Part shown: piece after piece, positions 16,884-26,644 of the stretch
How positions within the stretch are numbered: position 1 is the stretch's first letter
Layout of the letters: the number at the start of each line of letters is the position of its first letter
Assembly (NCBI GenBank): GCA_902590535.1
Contig: CACIXF010000001.1
Coordinates: forward strand, 116,861 to 180,860
DNA length: 64,000 nt
Direction of reading: 5' to 3'
Origin: an uncultured Pelagibacteraceae bacterium
GTDB taxonomy: Bacteria; Pseudomonadota; Alphaproteobacteria; Pelagibacterales; Pelagibacteraceae
Translations under genes and position numbers: made by a program
Notes under the pieces: model-generated
Database searches by the model: none
What the model was told of the DNA's origin: nothing
What the model saw: only the letters and a program-made list of their open reading frames with translations

Positions 16884-19037
16884 ATGGAGTATCTAAAAAA
16901 ATATCCAAAATTATTCCAATGGTTATTTTTATTAGTTGTATTTTTTGCTTTATGTTTTGCTATTGATGTTCCCGAAACTTATAAATTTATAAGAGGACAA
17001 GCAGAATTTGTAAAAGATCCAAACCAAAGTGTTTACTTTTTTCTGGGCAAAGAAGTTAGGTATTATGCTTTTGATGTATTTTGGAGATTGCCCCCGTTAC
17101 TCGGTTGGCTGCCTATTTGGATAAACGATTCTTTATTTTTCTTAATGAATGAGTGGATGCCAATGGAGTTTTGGAATGAAGATACTCAAGAGTTTAAAAC
17201 TCGACCAATACTTTTACAGATAAGTAGAAATTTAACTGCATTCATGACTTTTTTAATTGAATTAATTAGAGAAATTTTATTGGGGGGCTTAGAAACCATT
17301 GTTGCATTCACTAGTTGGGATTTTATTGATGCTTATCCTTGGTTAGAGTTACCAGGTTTACCTTGGACCATTGTTGCAGCTGGTGCAGCGATACTTTCTT
17401 ATAAATTAAGTGGAAAAGGATTAGCTTTGTTTGCAGGGTTAACAATGATCTATATTTCTATATTTGGTCAGTGGAAACCTTCAATGCAAACTCTTTCTTT
17501 TATACTTGTTGCAGCTCCGCTATCATTTATTTTTGGTTTAGGTCTAGGAATTGCTGCTTATAAAAGTAAACGCGTTGAAAAAGCTTTGTATCCAATTCTT
17601 TTAGTTATGCAAACTATGCCACAATACGCAGTATTAGTTCCAGCACTTGTTCTTTTTGGAGTTGGAGATCATGCTGCTGTAATTATTACTATGGTTGTTG
17701 CAGTTCCACCAATGATATTACTTACAATATTGGGTTTAAGAGCTATTCCTCCAGAAGTTATTGAAGCAGGACGAATGAGTGGGTGTACAAATTGGCAACT
17801 AATGCTCAAGGTATTAATTCCTACAGCAAGACGAGATATTTTAATTGGAGTTAACCAAGTTATTATGGTTTGTTTTTCAATGGCAGTCATATCTGCTTTC
17901 ATTGGTGCCAAAGGTTTAGGATTTAACTTATTATTAGCTTTGAACCAACTTAATATTGGATTAGCATTGGAAGCAGGATTATGTATTAGTTTAATTGCAA
18001 TTCTTCTTGATAAAATGTCTTTAGCTTGGGCAAATAAACAAACAGATTATTTTGGTAATCTGACATTTTTCCAAAGAAATAAAAACGTAATATTTTTTGC
18101 AGCTTCATTCGTAATTGGAATAATTCTTGCATATGTTGGTACTTTTATTTTCAAAGGTAGTTTTAATTACTTGTTTGAAATTCCACATAATAAAGGAATA
18201 TCAACAGCAGATTTTTGGAATAAAGGAGTTGATTGGATTTTTGATACTTTCTTCGTGTATATTAAAGCATTCAATACATGGTTAATTCAAGATGTGCTTC
18301 AGCCGATGAGAGCTTTATATTTAAGAATGCCTGCAGTAGCTACATTAGTGTTAGCAGTTGGAGCGGGTTATTTAATTGGAGGAATTCGTTCAGCACTAGT
18401 TGTTGCTGCTTTGACTTTATTTATAGCACTAAGTCCATGGTGGGATAGAGCTCTAGTTACATTATATATGGCAACTTTTGGAGTAGTTATTTCTTGTTTA
18501 ATAGGATTTACAGTTGGAACATTATGTTTTCAAAATAAAAAATCAGCTGCGTTTATGCTAGGTGTTTGTGATATATTTCAAACATTCCCATCATTTGTAT
18601 ATCTAATTCCAGTAATGATGCTTTTTGGAATTACAGATACTTCTGTATTAATTGCAGTAATTGTTTATGCCACAATTCCTGCAACAAGATACACAATTGA
18701 AGGTTTAAGAAGTGTTCCAGTTGGCTTGCATGAAGCCGCAACAATGTCTGGTGTAAATAAATTTCAAAGATTAACAAAAATTGAATTTCCATTAGCATTT
18801 CCACACATGATGCTTGGTTTGAATCAAACAATAGTTTTTGCTTTATTTATGGTGATAATTGGTGCCTTCATTGGAACAGAAGATCTTGGTCAATACATTT
18901 TAAAAGCACTTTCAGATAAAAATGGAGCAGGAATTGGTTTAACTCTCGGTATCTGTGTTGCGTTTATAGGATTGATTTTTGACAATTTGATTAGAACTTG
19001 GGTTGAAAAAAGAAAAAAACATCTTGGCATAGCTTAG
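16884..19037 (+). CDS. tmoV: ABC transporter permease with two fused transport domains
   Basis: 717 aa membrane protein. Seen: two BPD-type permease modules in one chain, each with an EAA-like loop: IEAGRMSGCTNWQLMLKVLIP (about 292-312) and HEAATMSGVNKFQRLTKIEFP (about 616-636). Each module carries a matching QTMPQYAVLVP / QTFPSFVYLIP stretch. The usual ProW/OpuAB permease has one module of about 280-350 aa; the fusion would provide both membrane halves from one gene. It directly follows the ATPase and precedes glpK by 4 bases. Confidence 0.87.
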   Translation: MEYLKKYPKLFQWLFLLVVFFALCFAIDVPETYKFIRGQAEFVKDPNQSVYFFLGKEVRYYAFDVFWRLPPLLGWLPIWINDSLFFLMNEWMPMEFWNEDTQEFKTRPILLQISRNLTAFMTFLIELIREILLGGLETIVAFTSWDFIDAYPWLELPGLPWTIVAAGAAILSYKLSGKGLALFAGLTMIYISIFGQWKPSMQTLSFILVAAPLSFIFGLGLGIAAYKSKRVEKALYPILLVMQTMPQYAVLVPALVLFGVGDHAAVIITMVVAVPPMILLTILGLRAIPPEVIEAGRMSGCTNWQLMLKVLIPTARRDILIGVNQVIMVCFSMAVISAFIGAKGLGFNLLLALNQLNIGLALEAGLCISLIAILLDKMSLAWANKQTDYFGNLTFFQRNKNVIFFAASFVIGIILAYVGTFIFKGSFNYLFEIPHNKGISTADFWNKGVDWIFDTFFVYIKAFNTWLIQDVLQPMRALYLRMPAVATLVLAVGAGYLIGGIRSALVVAALTLFIALSPWWDRALVTLYMATFGVVISCLIGFTVGTLCFQNKKSAAFMLGVCDIFQTFPSFVYLIPVMMLFGITDTSVLIAVIVYATIPATRYTIEGLRSVPVGLHEAATMSGVNKFQRLTKIEFPLAFPHMMLGLNQTIVFALFMVIIGAFIGTEDLGQYILKALSDKNGAGIGLTLGICVAFIGLIFDNLIRTWVEKRKKHLGIA

Positions 19038-19041
19038 TATT

Positions 19042-20520
19042 TTGAAAAAATTTATTGTCTCCATTGATCAAGGAACAACCTCGTCAAGAGTTGTTTTGTT
19101 TGATACTAAAGGGAATATTAAATTTATTTCACAATATGAATTTAAACAATACTTTCCTAGAAATGGCTGGGTAGAGCATAATCCAAATGAAATTTGGTCG
19201 ACAACAATTAAAGCACTAAAACAAGTAATTAAAAAAGCTAAAAGTTTAAAAGGTCATATACTTACTATTGGAATTACAAATCAAAGAGAAACTACAATTT
19301 TGTGGAATAAAAAAACTGGAAAACCTATTTATAATGCGATCGTTTGGCAAGATAGAAGAACCCAGGAATATTGCAAATCTCTAAAGAATAAAAATTATGA
19401 AAATACTTTTAGAAAAAAAACAGGGTTATTTATAGATCCTTATTTTTCTGCTACTAAAATAAAATGGATTTTAGATAATGTAAAAGTTTCAAAAAAATTA
19501 CTAAAAACTAATAATTTATTATTTGGTACAGTAGATACTTTCTTAATCTGGAAATTAACTAAAGGTAAACAGCATTTTACTGAAGCTACCAACGCAAGTA
19601 GAACCATGTTGTTTAATATCAATAACAATAAATGGGATAATGAAATTTTACAGAAATTAAAAATTCCAAGGAGCATCTTGCCAGATGTAAAAAATTCTGC
19701 AGATAATTTTGGAAAAACAGACAAGAGAGTTACAGGAAAGGAAATACCCATTTCAGCTGTTTTAGGGGATCAACAAGCAGCTGCTGTAGGACAAGCTTGT
19801 TTTGAAAAAGGATCTATAAAAAGCACTTATGGCACTGGTGCTTTTATAATAATGAACACTGGATCAAAAAAAATAAATTCAAAAAATAAGTTATTAACTA
19901 CAATTTGTTATCGATTGAATAATAAGACCACGTATGCTCTTGAAGGATCTATTTTTATAGCAGGAGCAGGCGTACAATGGTTAAGGGATAAAATTAAATT
20001 AATTAACAATGCTTATGAAACTGAAAAAATAGCTAAATCAACAAAAAGCAATAATGAAGTTTATGTTGTACCAGCTTTTAGTGGAATAGGCGCACCTTAT
20101 TGGAGACCTGATGCAAGAGGTTTAATAACAGGACTTACAAGAGATAGCGATTGGAAAACTTTAGTGAGAGCAACCGTCGAGTCTGTTGCTTATCAAAGTT
20201 ATGATTTATTTTATTCAATGAATAAAGATGGTTTAAAGCCTAGAATAGTTAAAATTGATGGGGGTATGGTAGCTAATAATTGGTTTTCACAATTTTTGGC
20301 AGATGTAATTAATTTAAAAGTAATTCGACCAAAAGTCTTAGAAACCACTGCACTCGGAGCAGCTTTGTTTGCAGGTTATCAAGTAGGAGAATTCAAATCA
20401 TTAAATCAAATTAAAAATACATGGAAAAAAGATAAAGCTTTTATGCCAAAAATTAATAAAAAACTAAGAAATCATATATTGCATGGTTGGGAGCAAGCAA
20501 TTAAAAAAACCTTAGCATAA
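19042..20520 (+). CDS. glpK: Glycerol kinase
   Basis: Phosphorylates glycerol to glycerol 3-phosphate, 492 aa, FGGY family. Seen: DQGTTSSRVVLFD (phosphate-binding loop 1, about 8-20), GITNQRETTILW, IVWQDRRT (about 100-107), STYGTGAFIIMNTG and the C-terminal KIDGGMVANNWFSQFLAD. The start is TTG four bases after tmoV; no ATG is better placed. The neighbour is gpsA, giving glycerol to dihydroxyacetone phosphate. Why these lie between the TMAO transporter and tmm is unclear; a link to glycerophospho-compounds or glycerol uptake is possible. Confidence 0.92.
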   Translation: MKKFIVSIDQGTTSSRVVLFDTKGNIKFISQYEFKQYFPRNGWVEHNPNEIWSTTIKALKQVIKKAKSLKGHILTIGITNQRETTILWNKKTGKPIYNAIVWQDRRTQEYCKSLKNKNYENTFRKKTGLFIDPYFSATKIKWILDNVKVSKKLLKTNNLLFGTVDTFLIWKLTKGKQHFTEATNASRTMLFNINNNKWDNEILQKLKIPRSILPDVKNSADNFGKTDKRVTGKEIPISAVLGDQQAAAVGQACFEKGSIKSTYGTGAFIIMNTGSKKINSKNKLLTTICYRLNNKTTYALEGSIFIAGAGVQWLRDKIKLINNAYETEKIAKSTKSNNEVYVVPAFSGIGAPYWRPDARGLITGLTRDSDWKTLVRATVESVAYQSYDLFYSMNKDGLKPRIVKIDGGMVANNWFSQFLADVINLKVIRPKVLETTALGAALFAGYQVGEFKSLNQIKNTWKKDKAFMPKINKKLRNHILHGWEQAIKKTLA

Positions 20521-20527
20521 AGATAAA

Positions 20528-21484
20528 ATGAAAAAAATATTAATAGTTGGTGCCGGAGCTATGGGAGCTGCTTTCTCGATACCATTGTTAGACAATGGTC
20601 ACTCGGTTACATTAACAGAGCCATATAACTTTAAATTATTACAAAAATTAAGCTTAAAAAAAAAAATTCACCCATCATTAAATATAAATTTACCAAAAAA
20701 ATTAAAAATAAATAAATTTTCAAGTGACATTTTAGATCGCAAATGGGACTTAATTGTAATTGCTGTGAGTTCTATAGGAATAGCCTTGATTGGAAAAAAT
20801 CTATCAAAAATTAAAAATAAGTCACCTATTTTGGTATTAACAAAAGGTCTTAAATTAGATGGTAGAAATTTAATTTCAATGTCTAGCTTATTAAGAAAGT
20901 ATAATAAAAATTTAAATATTTCAGTTTTGAAAGGCCCATGTTTAGCAAAAGAATTAGCTAGAAAAGTTAAAAGCTTCACTGTTGTTGCAAATAAAAATAT
21001 TAATACTGCAAAAAAAATTGGAAAATTAATTTCAACAAATTATTATCAAACTGAATTTAGTAGAGATGTTAATGGAGTTGAGTTTTTATCTGCAATAAAA
21101 AATATTTATTCAATGATAATTGGATCTGGACAATGGCATAATACATCATCGGCTTTATTCAGAAAATCAATTGATGAAATGAAATATCTTGCAAATTATT
21201 TTAAAGGAAAAAAGGAAACCGTTTATGGTCTGGCAGGTTTAGGAGATTTATACGTAAGTGCAATGGGAGGAAGAAATAGTAAAATGGGAGAATATCTAGG
21301 TAAAGGCTATACTTTTGCCCAAGCAAAGAAAAAGTTTATGAAAAATGATACAGTAGAAGGTGCTGATTTAGCAATAGAAATTGCTCCTTTTGTATTTAAA
21401 AAAATTAATAAACGAAAAGTTCCGTTAATGATCTCTTTATTAGAGGCAATTGTTAAAAACAAAAAATTAAAAATTAAATATTAA
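20528..21484 (+). CDS. gpsA: NAD(P)-dependent glycerol-3-phosphate dehydrogenase, GpsA family
   Basis: Interconverts glycerol 3-phosphate and dihydroxyacetone phosphate, 318 aa. Seen: the N-terminal Rossmann motif ILIVGAGAMGAAFS (about 4-17), KGPCLAKEL at the substrate loop, the catalytic-region KNIYSMIIGSG (about 195-205), and GLAGLGDLYVS (about 237-247). It lies 7 bases after glpK. It is convergent with tmm, with a 4-base gap. It may be a second copy for glycerol use rather than the housekeeping enzyme of phospholipid synthesis. Confidence 0.85.
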   Translation: MKKILIVGAGAMGAAFSIPLLDNGHSVTLTEPYNFKLLQKLSLKKKIHPSLNINLPKKLKINKFSSDILDRKWDLIVIAVSSIGIALIGKNLSKIKNKSPILVLTKGLKLDGRNLISMSSLLRKYNKNLNISVLKGPCLAKELARKVKSFTVVANKNINTAKKIGKLISTNYYQTEFSRDVNGVEFLSAIKNIYSMIIGSGQWHNTSSALFRKSIDEMKYLANYFKGKKETVYGLAGLGDLYVSAMGGRNSKMGEYLGKGYTFAQAKKKFMKNDTVEGADLAIEIAPFVFKKINKRKVPLMISLLEAIVKNKKLKIKY

Positions 21485-21488
21485 TTTT

Positions 21489-22820
21489 CTATTTATTTAA
21501 AAAAGTTTTCATAGAGTCATCCATCGCTTTTTCCCAAGGTGTGTGATGAATTGGTGCAATTGATCCAGTCACAGGAGATGAAAACGATTTATTTCTATAA
21601 GTTAGAATATCCTCTACCTTATGGTGTTCCCATTCTTTAAAATGTTTCCTAATTAATTCAAAATCAATTTTAGGATAATCGGACATTTCATGAAGTTCTT
21701 TGGTATACTCTGTTTGAAAATCAATCATTTGATCAGGATTTTCTAATTTTTCTTCCATTGAAACCCACTTATTAATGTCTTTATCTATTTCGTCATCACT
21801 AGGCATTTTGATTTTCCCCATTATCACATCTCTTGCATACCATCCTTGACAATCAAACATATTAAATGTGTGAAACTGATCCTGCATACCTAAATATAAA
21901 AGTTTATGATTATCTTGCCACACAACTCCTTTGTAAAGTTTTGGTGGATATAATCTGTTATGTGTTTTTAATTTTAAGCTTTCATCTAAAAATGGGAAAT
22001 GATGCAAATATCCTGTACATAAAATAACTACGTCAGCATTTTGTTCTGTTCCATCTTTAAATATGGCTTTTTTCCCCTCTAACCTGTCTAAATAATGAAC
22101 TTCTTTCATACCTTTTGGCCATTTGAAACCCATTGGGTTATGCCTGTAACCGATTGTTACACTTTTAGCGCCATACTTATTGCATTGTAGAGCCACATCT
22201 TCTGCAGAATAACTGCTCCCTAAAACAATTACATCTTTTCCTCTAAATTCTTCAGCATCTCTAAAATCATGTGAGTGCATTATTCTTCCTGGAAAAGAAT
22301 TCATTCCTTCGTACTCGGGAATAAAAGGCACAGAAAAATGACCTGTAGAGACTACCAGATAATCAAATTTATCATTTAAAATTTTATTATTAACTTTATC
22401 TTGGTAGCTAATTTCAAACTTATCATTTTTATAAACAGTATTTGTAACTCTTGTATTAAATTTAATCTTACTTTTTATATTTCCTTTACTTACTCTTCCC
22501 AAAATATAATCTTGCAAAACTTCTCTTGGAGGAAAAGAAGGAATTGGTTTTCCAAAATGTTCATCAAAAGAATAATCAGCAAATTCCAAACATTCTTTAG
22601 GTCCATTTGACCATAAGTATCTGTACATACTGTTAGGTATAGGATCTCCATATTGATCTGAACCAGTTCTCCAGTTATAGTTCCATAAACCTCCCCAACT
22701 TTCTTGTTTTTCAAAGCAAACTATTTCAGGAATTTTTTCTCCTTTATTTTCTACATGTTCAAATGCTCTTAAAATTGAAAGTCCACATGGACCAGCGCCT
22801 ATGATTGCTACTTTTGACAT
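21489..22820 (-). CDS. tmm: Trimethylamine monooxygenase (flavin-containing)
   Basis: Oxidises trimethylamine to TMAO with NADPH and O2. 443 aa from the ATG at 22820; the ORF could be read 16 codons longer, but that extension precedes the FAD motif atypically and 443 fits Tmm. Seen: FAD motif VAIIGAGPCGLS (about 4-15), the FMO fingerprint FPGRIMHSHDF (FxGxxxHxxxF, about 155-165), NADPH motif VLGSSYSAEDVA, and the LCTGYLHHFPF segment. With tdm and tmoXWV in the same 10 kb, TMA is the likely substrate; other FMO substrates such as DMS are known for this enzyme class. Confidence 0.9.
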   Translation of the reverse strand: MSKVAIIGAGPCGLSILRAFEHVENKGEKIPEIVCFEKQESWGGLWNYNWRTGSDQYGDPIPNSMYRYLWSNGPKECLEFADYSFDEHFGKPIPSFPPREVLQDYILGRVSKGNIKSKIKFNTRVTNTVYKNDKFEISYQDKVNNKILNDKFDYLVVSTGHFSVPFIPEYEGMNSFPGRIMHSHDFRDAEEFRGKDVIVLGSSYSAEDVALQCNKYGAKSVTIGYRHNPMGFKWPKGMKEVHYLDRLEGKKAIFKDGTEQNADVVILCTGYLHHFPFLDESLKLKTHNRLYPPKLYKGVVWQDNHKLLYLGMQDQFHTFNMFDCQGWYARDVIMGKIKMPSDDEIDKDINKWVSMEEKLENPDQMIDFQTEYTKELHEMSDYPKIDFELIRKHFKEWEHHKVEDILTYRNKSFSSPVTGSIAPIHHTPWEKAMDDSMKTFLNK

Positions 22821-22897
22821 AGAATTTTTCCTATCATTAATAAATTTATAAATATATCTTACTAACAATTTTTAAAAAAATAAAATTATATTTTGTT

Positions 22898-24055
22898 ATG
22901 GGTATTAATTGGAATTATCCAACCACTATGTGGATAGGAGAAAATAGAATTGAAGATTTATCCTTAGCCTGTAAAGAGTTAAATATTTCAAATCCATTAT
23001 TTGTAACAGATAAAGATTTAATACACTTGGATTTAATAAAAAATATAATATTAAGATTAAAAAAAAGTTTTGAAAATTTAGCTACCTTTTCTAATTTTAC
23101 GGGAAATCCAATTGGAGAAAATGTAGATGAAGGTGTAAAAGTTTATAATACCTTGAACTGTGATGGCGTAATAGCTTTAGGAGGCGGAAGTGGTTTAGAT
23201 GTTGGAAAAGCTATAGCATTTATGTGCAATCAATCTCGGCCGTTATGGGATTTCGAAGATATTGGTGATTACTGGACAAGAGCAGATAGTTCTAAAATTT
23301 CAAAAATTATTGCAGTTCCAACCACTGCTGGAACAGGATCCGAAACAGGTAGAGCATCTGCAATTATAAATAAAGAAATAGGTGCAAAAAAAATTATTTT
23401 TCACCCAAAAATGTTACCTTCGATTGTTATTTTAGATCCTTTACTTATATTAGATTTATCTCCAAGATTAACAGCAGCAACAGGGATGGATGCACTTGCA
23501 CATAATTTAGAAGCGTTTTGTGCACCAGGATATCATCCAATGGCTGATGGTATGGCAATAGAAGGAATGAAATTAATTAAAAATTCATTAATTAAAGCCT
23601 TTAAAAATGGAAAAGATGTTAAAGCTAGAATGGATTTACTTTCAGCAGCTTCAATGGGCTCGACTGCATTTCAGAAAGGACTTGGAGCAATTCACTCATT
23701 GAGCCACCCAGTAAACGGTAAATTTAATGTTCACCACGGCTTATCAAATGCAATATTTATGCCTTATGTTTTGACATTTAATAAACACTCAATTGAAAAT
23801 AAAATAATATCGATTTGTGATTATCTTAATTTAAATAAAAATTTTGATAGTTTTTTAAATTGGATTTTGGAATTAAGACAAAATTTAAATATTCCACACA
23901 AATTATCAGATGTGATGGATTGTAATAATATTGATTTAGATGAACTTTCCTTAATGGCATTTGAAGATCCATCTACAGGAGGAAATCCCAAAAAATTAAG
24001 TCAAAATGATCTAAAAGAAATGTATATAAAAAGTATTTCTGGAGAATTATTTTAA
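22898..24055 (+). CDS. Iron-containing alcohol dehydrogenase
   Basis: NAD(P)-dependent, 385 aa, type III Fe-ADH family. Seen: GGGSGLDVGKAIA (cofactor loop, about 97-109), PTTAGTGSETGRAS (about 140-153), and the metal-ligand set in MDALAHNLEAF and IHSLSHPVNGKFNVHHG. The substrate is not predictable. Divergent from tmm across 77 bases and overlapping the amidotransferase gene by one base, so the pair forms an operon. A role in aldehyde (formaldehyde) disposal is conceivable from context only. Confidence 0.85.
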   Translation: MGINWNYPTTMWIGENRIEDLSLACKELNISNPLFVTDKDLIHLDLIKNIILRLKKSFENLATFSNFTGNPIGENVDEGVKVYNTLNCDGVIALGGGSGLDVGKAIAFMCNQSRPLWDFEDIGDYWTRADSSKISKIIAVPTTAGTGSETGRASAIINKEIGAKKIIFHPKMLPSIVILDPLLILDLSPRLTAATGMDALAHNLEAFCAPGYHPMADGMAIEGMKLIKNSLIKAFKNGKDVKARMDLLSAASMGSTAFQKGLGAIHSLSHPVNGKFNVHHGLSNAIFMPYVLTFNKHSIENKIISICDYLNLNKNFDSFLNWILELRQNLNIPHKLSDVMDCNNIDLDELSLMAFEDPSTGGNPKKLSQNDLKEMYIKSISGELF

Positions 24056-24843
24056 TGAAAAAAATATTGATAGTAGAAGGAAACTTACGAGAAGAAAATC
24101 AAAGTTTTTCTGCAGCTGGTATTCAAACACATACAGAAAGCCTTAAAGATAGTTTAGCGTTTTTTACAGATAAATTAGAAACCCACGTGGTTAATCCTTC
24201 TTCAGATGAAAATATCGATAAAAATATTGATGCACTTGAAAGCTACGATGGTCTTATTTGGGGAGGAAGTAGCTTGAACATCTATAACAATACTCCAGAA
24301 ATAAAAAGACAAATTGATTTTATGAAAGAGTGTCAGAAAAAAATAAAAAAAATTCTAGCAATTTGTTGGGGCATGCAAGTAGCTGTGACTGCAGCAGGAG
24401 GGGAGGTAAGAAAAGCGACAAAAGGATCTCATAGAGGGATTGCCTCAAATATAGAAATTAATGAAATTGGTTTAAACCATCCACTCTATAAAAATAAAGA
24501 TGAAAAATTTAATACACCAGCATTTAATTTTGATGAAGTGGTTACAATGCCAGAAAATTCAATTTTATTAGCCTCAAACTCAATAAATAACGTTCAAGGA
24601 ATAAATTTCAAAGTTGGCAACTGTAATATATGGGGACTTCAATATCACCCTGAGATTACTTATAATAAAATGATCAATTTGATTATTTTCAGAAAAAAGA
24701 GACTTTTAGAAAAAGGTGCTTTTAAAGATGAGGATGAAATCGATAATCATATTAAATATATAGAAACTGAGAATAATAAATTAGATAAAGTTTCTAGAAT
24801 GAGAGAATTGGAGAACTGGTTAGACTATCTAAATTTAGAATAA
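24055..24843 (+). CDS. Class I glutamine amidotransferase, GuaA-like domain protein
   Basis: 262 aa single-domain hydrolase. Seen: the nucleophile elbow [11 protein letters not shown] (Cys about 103) and the His/Glu pair in [11 protein letters not shown], plus the C-terminal helical tail rich in Glu and Lys. It has no synthetase domain, so it is a stand-alone gamma-glutamyl amide hydrolase type, as in PuuD-like or GMP-synthase-like GATases. Next to methylamine genes, hydrolysis of gamma-glutamylmethylamide or related amides is a testable idea rather than a conclusion. Confidence 0.75.
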   Translation: MKKILIVEGNLREENQSFSAAGIQTHTESLKDSLAFFTDKLETHVVNPSSDENIDKNIDALESYDGLIWGGSSLNIYNNTPEIKRQIDFMKECQKKIKKILAICWGMQVAVTAAGGEVRKATKGSHRGIASNIEINEIGLNHPLYKNKDEKFNTPAFNFDEVVTMPENSILLASNSINNVQGINFKVGNCNIWGLQYHPEITYNKMINLIIFRKKRLLEKGAFKDEDEIDNHIKYIETENNKLDKVSRMRELENWLDYLNLE

Positions 24844-26517
24844 ACCTTCTATTTCACCCTTGTCATTTAATTTTATTGAGTCGGCTGCAGGAACTCTTGG
24901 AAGACCTGGCATTGTCATAATTTCTCCACACACAACAACTATAAATTCAGCACCAGAAGAAAGTCTTACTTCTCTTACAGGTAAAACATGACCTGTGGGT
25001 GCACCTTTTAAATTTGGATCTGTTGAAAAACTATATTGAGTTTTTGCAATACAAACAGGTAGCTTACCGTAACCTTTTTCTTCAAAATCTTTTAACTGTT
25101 GTCTAACTTTTGTATCTGCCACCACTTCAGAGGCGCTATATATTTCTTGCGCAATTTTTTCTATTTTTTTGAATAGTGGGAGATCATCTTCATATAAAAA
25201 TTTAAATGTATCTTTTTTGTCTTCGCAAATTTCTGTAACATTTTTAGCTAATTCAATAGTTCCTTCGCTTCCATTTGACCAATGAGTACATTTAGAAGCT
25301 TTTACTCCTTGTGTTTCACAAAAATCCAATAAGGTTTTCATTTCATCTTCTGTATCAGTAATAAAATGATTAACTGCAACAGTAACAGGTAATCCAAATT
25401 TTCTAATATTATTTATATGTCTACGCAAATTTACCATTCCTTCTTTTAGTGCAGATACATTTTCTTTTTTTAAATCTTCTTTAGCAACTCCTCCATGCAT
25501 TTTTAGTGCTCTGATTGTTGCTACAATAACAACGCAATCTGGTTTGAGATCAGATTTTCTACATTTAATATCAAGAAATTTTTCTGCTCCTAAATCAGCT
25601 CCGAATCCCGCCTCTGTTACAACGTAGTCAGCTAATTTAAGTCCAGCTTTAGTTGCAATAACCGAATTACATCCGTGAGCAATATTCGCAAAAGGACCAC
25701 CATGAATTATTGCAGGATTGTTTTCTAGAGTTTGAGTTACATTTGGTCTTATAGCTTCTTTTAGCAAAACGGTCATTGGACCTTGTGCATTTAAATCTTT
25801 TGCATAAATTGCTTGCTTGTCTCTTGTATAACCAATTGTAATATTACCAATTCTATTTTCTAAATCTTTAAGGTCTGTTGCTAAACAAAAAATAGCCATT
25901 AGCTCAGACGCAACTGTAATATCAAAACTATCTTGTCTAGGGTAACCATTAGCCACTCCTCCCAGATCAACAATGATAGATCTTAAGGATCTATCATTCA
26001 TATCCATTACTCTTCTCCAAACAACTCTTCTTACATCAATGTTAAGTTTGTTACCCCAATAAATATGATTATCAATTAATGCAGATAGTAAATTATGTGC
26101 AGATGTAATAGCATGAAAGTCACCTGTAAAATGAAGATTGATTTGTTCCATTGGTACTACTTGGGCATAACCACCGCCAGCAGCTCCACCCTTCATTCCA
26201 AATGATGGACCAAGACTTGGTTCTCTTAAACAAACTATAGATTTTTTTCCGATTTTATTTAAACCGTCATTTAACCCAACTGAAGTTGTGGTTTTACCTT
26301 CACCAGCTGGAGTAGGAGTGATTGCAGTAACTAAAATTAATTTACCATTTTCTTTTTTAAGGGTATTCAAATATTCCAGATTTATTTTGGCAATGTGTCT
26401 GCCCATTGGACTGAAAGCAAAATTTTCATCCGGGACACCAATCTTTGAAAGAATATCTTTTATTGGTTGCATTTTAGCTTCTCTAGCTATTTGAATGTCT
26501 GATTTTACATCACTCAT
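24835..26517 (-). CDS. fhs: Formate-tetrahydrofolate ligase
   Basis: Joins formate to THF using ATP, 560 aa, the usual length. Seen: the ATP loop [16 protein letters not shown] (about 67-82), [20 protein letters not shown] (about 97-116), and [13 protein letters not shown] (about 283-295). In this setting it runs reversibly between formate and formyl-THF, linking one-carbon units from TMAO, betaine and sarcosine demethylation to energy or biosynthesis. It is convergent with the amidotransferase gene (9-base overlap) and divergent from soxB. Confidence 0.95.
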   Translation of the reverse strand: MSDVKSDIQIAREAKMQPIKDILSKIGVPDENFAFSPMGRHIAKINLEYLNTLKKENGKLILVTAITPTPAGEGKTTTSVGLNDGLNKIGKKSIVCLREPSLGPSFGMKGGAAGGGYAQVVPMEQINLHFTGDFHAITSAHNLLSALIDNHIYWGNKLNIDVRRVVWRRVMDMNDRSLRSIIVDLGGVANGYPRQDSFDITVASELMAIFCLATDLKDLENRIGNITIGYTRDKQAIYAKDLNAQGPMTVLLKEAIRPNVTQTLENNPAIIHGGPFANIAHGCNSVIATKAGLKLADYVVTEAGFGADLGAEKFLDIKCRKSDLKPDCVVIVATIRALKMHGGVAKEDLKKENVSALKEGMVNLRRHINNIRKFGLPVTVAVNHFITDTEDEMKTLLDFCETQGVKASKCTHWSNGSEGTIELAKNVTEICEDKKDTFKFLYEDDLPLFKKIEKIAQEIYSASEVVADTKVRQQLKDFEEKGYGKLPVCIAKTQYSFSTDPNLKGAPTGHVLPVREVRLSSGAEFIVVVCGEIMTMPGLPRVPAADSIKLNDKGEIEGLF

Positions 26518-26582
26518 GAATAATCCTTTAAATTAAAAACATTTCCTGTGACTTCTTATCCTTTTTTGAGATATTTGGAAAC

Positions 26583-26600
26583 TTCTAAAAAATATATATA
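26583..26600 (+). promoter_or_regulatory. 18-base element upstream of soxB, identical to one upstream of tdm
   Basis: TTCTAAAAAATATATATA, 44 bases before the soxB ATG, identical base for base to the copy reading toward tdm. It lies in the fhs-soxB divergent gap, so it could affect both genes. A common promoter or operator is inferred. Confidence 0.4.
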
Positions 26601-26644
26601 AAAAAAATAAGCACTATTTATAATCTTTGTTATAAAATTATTTG

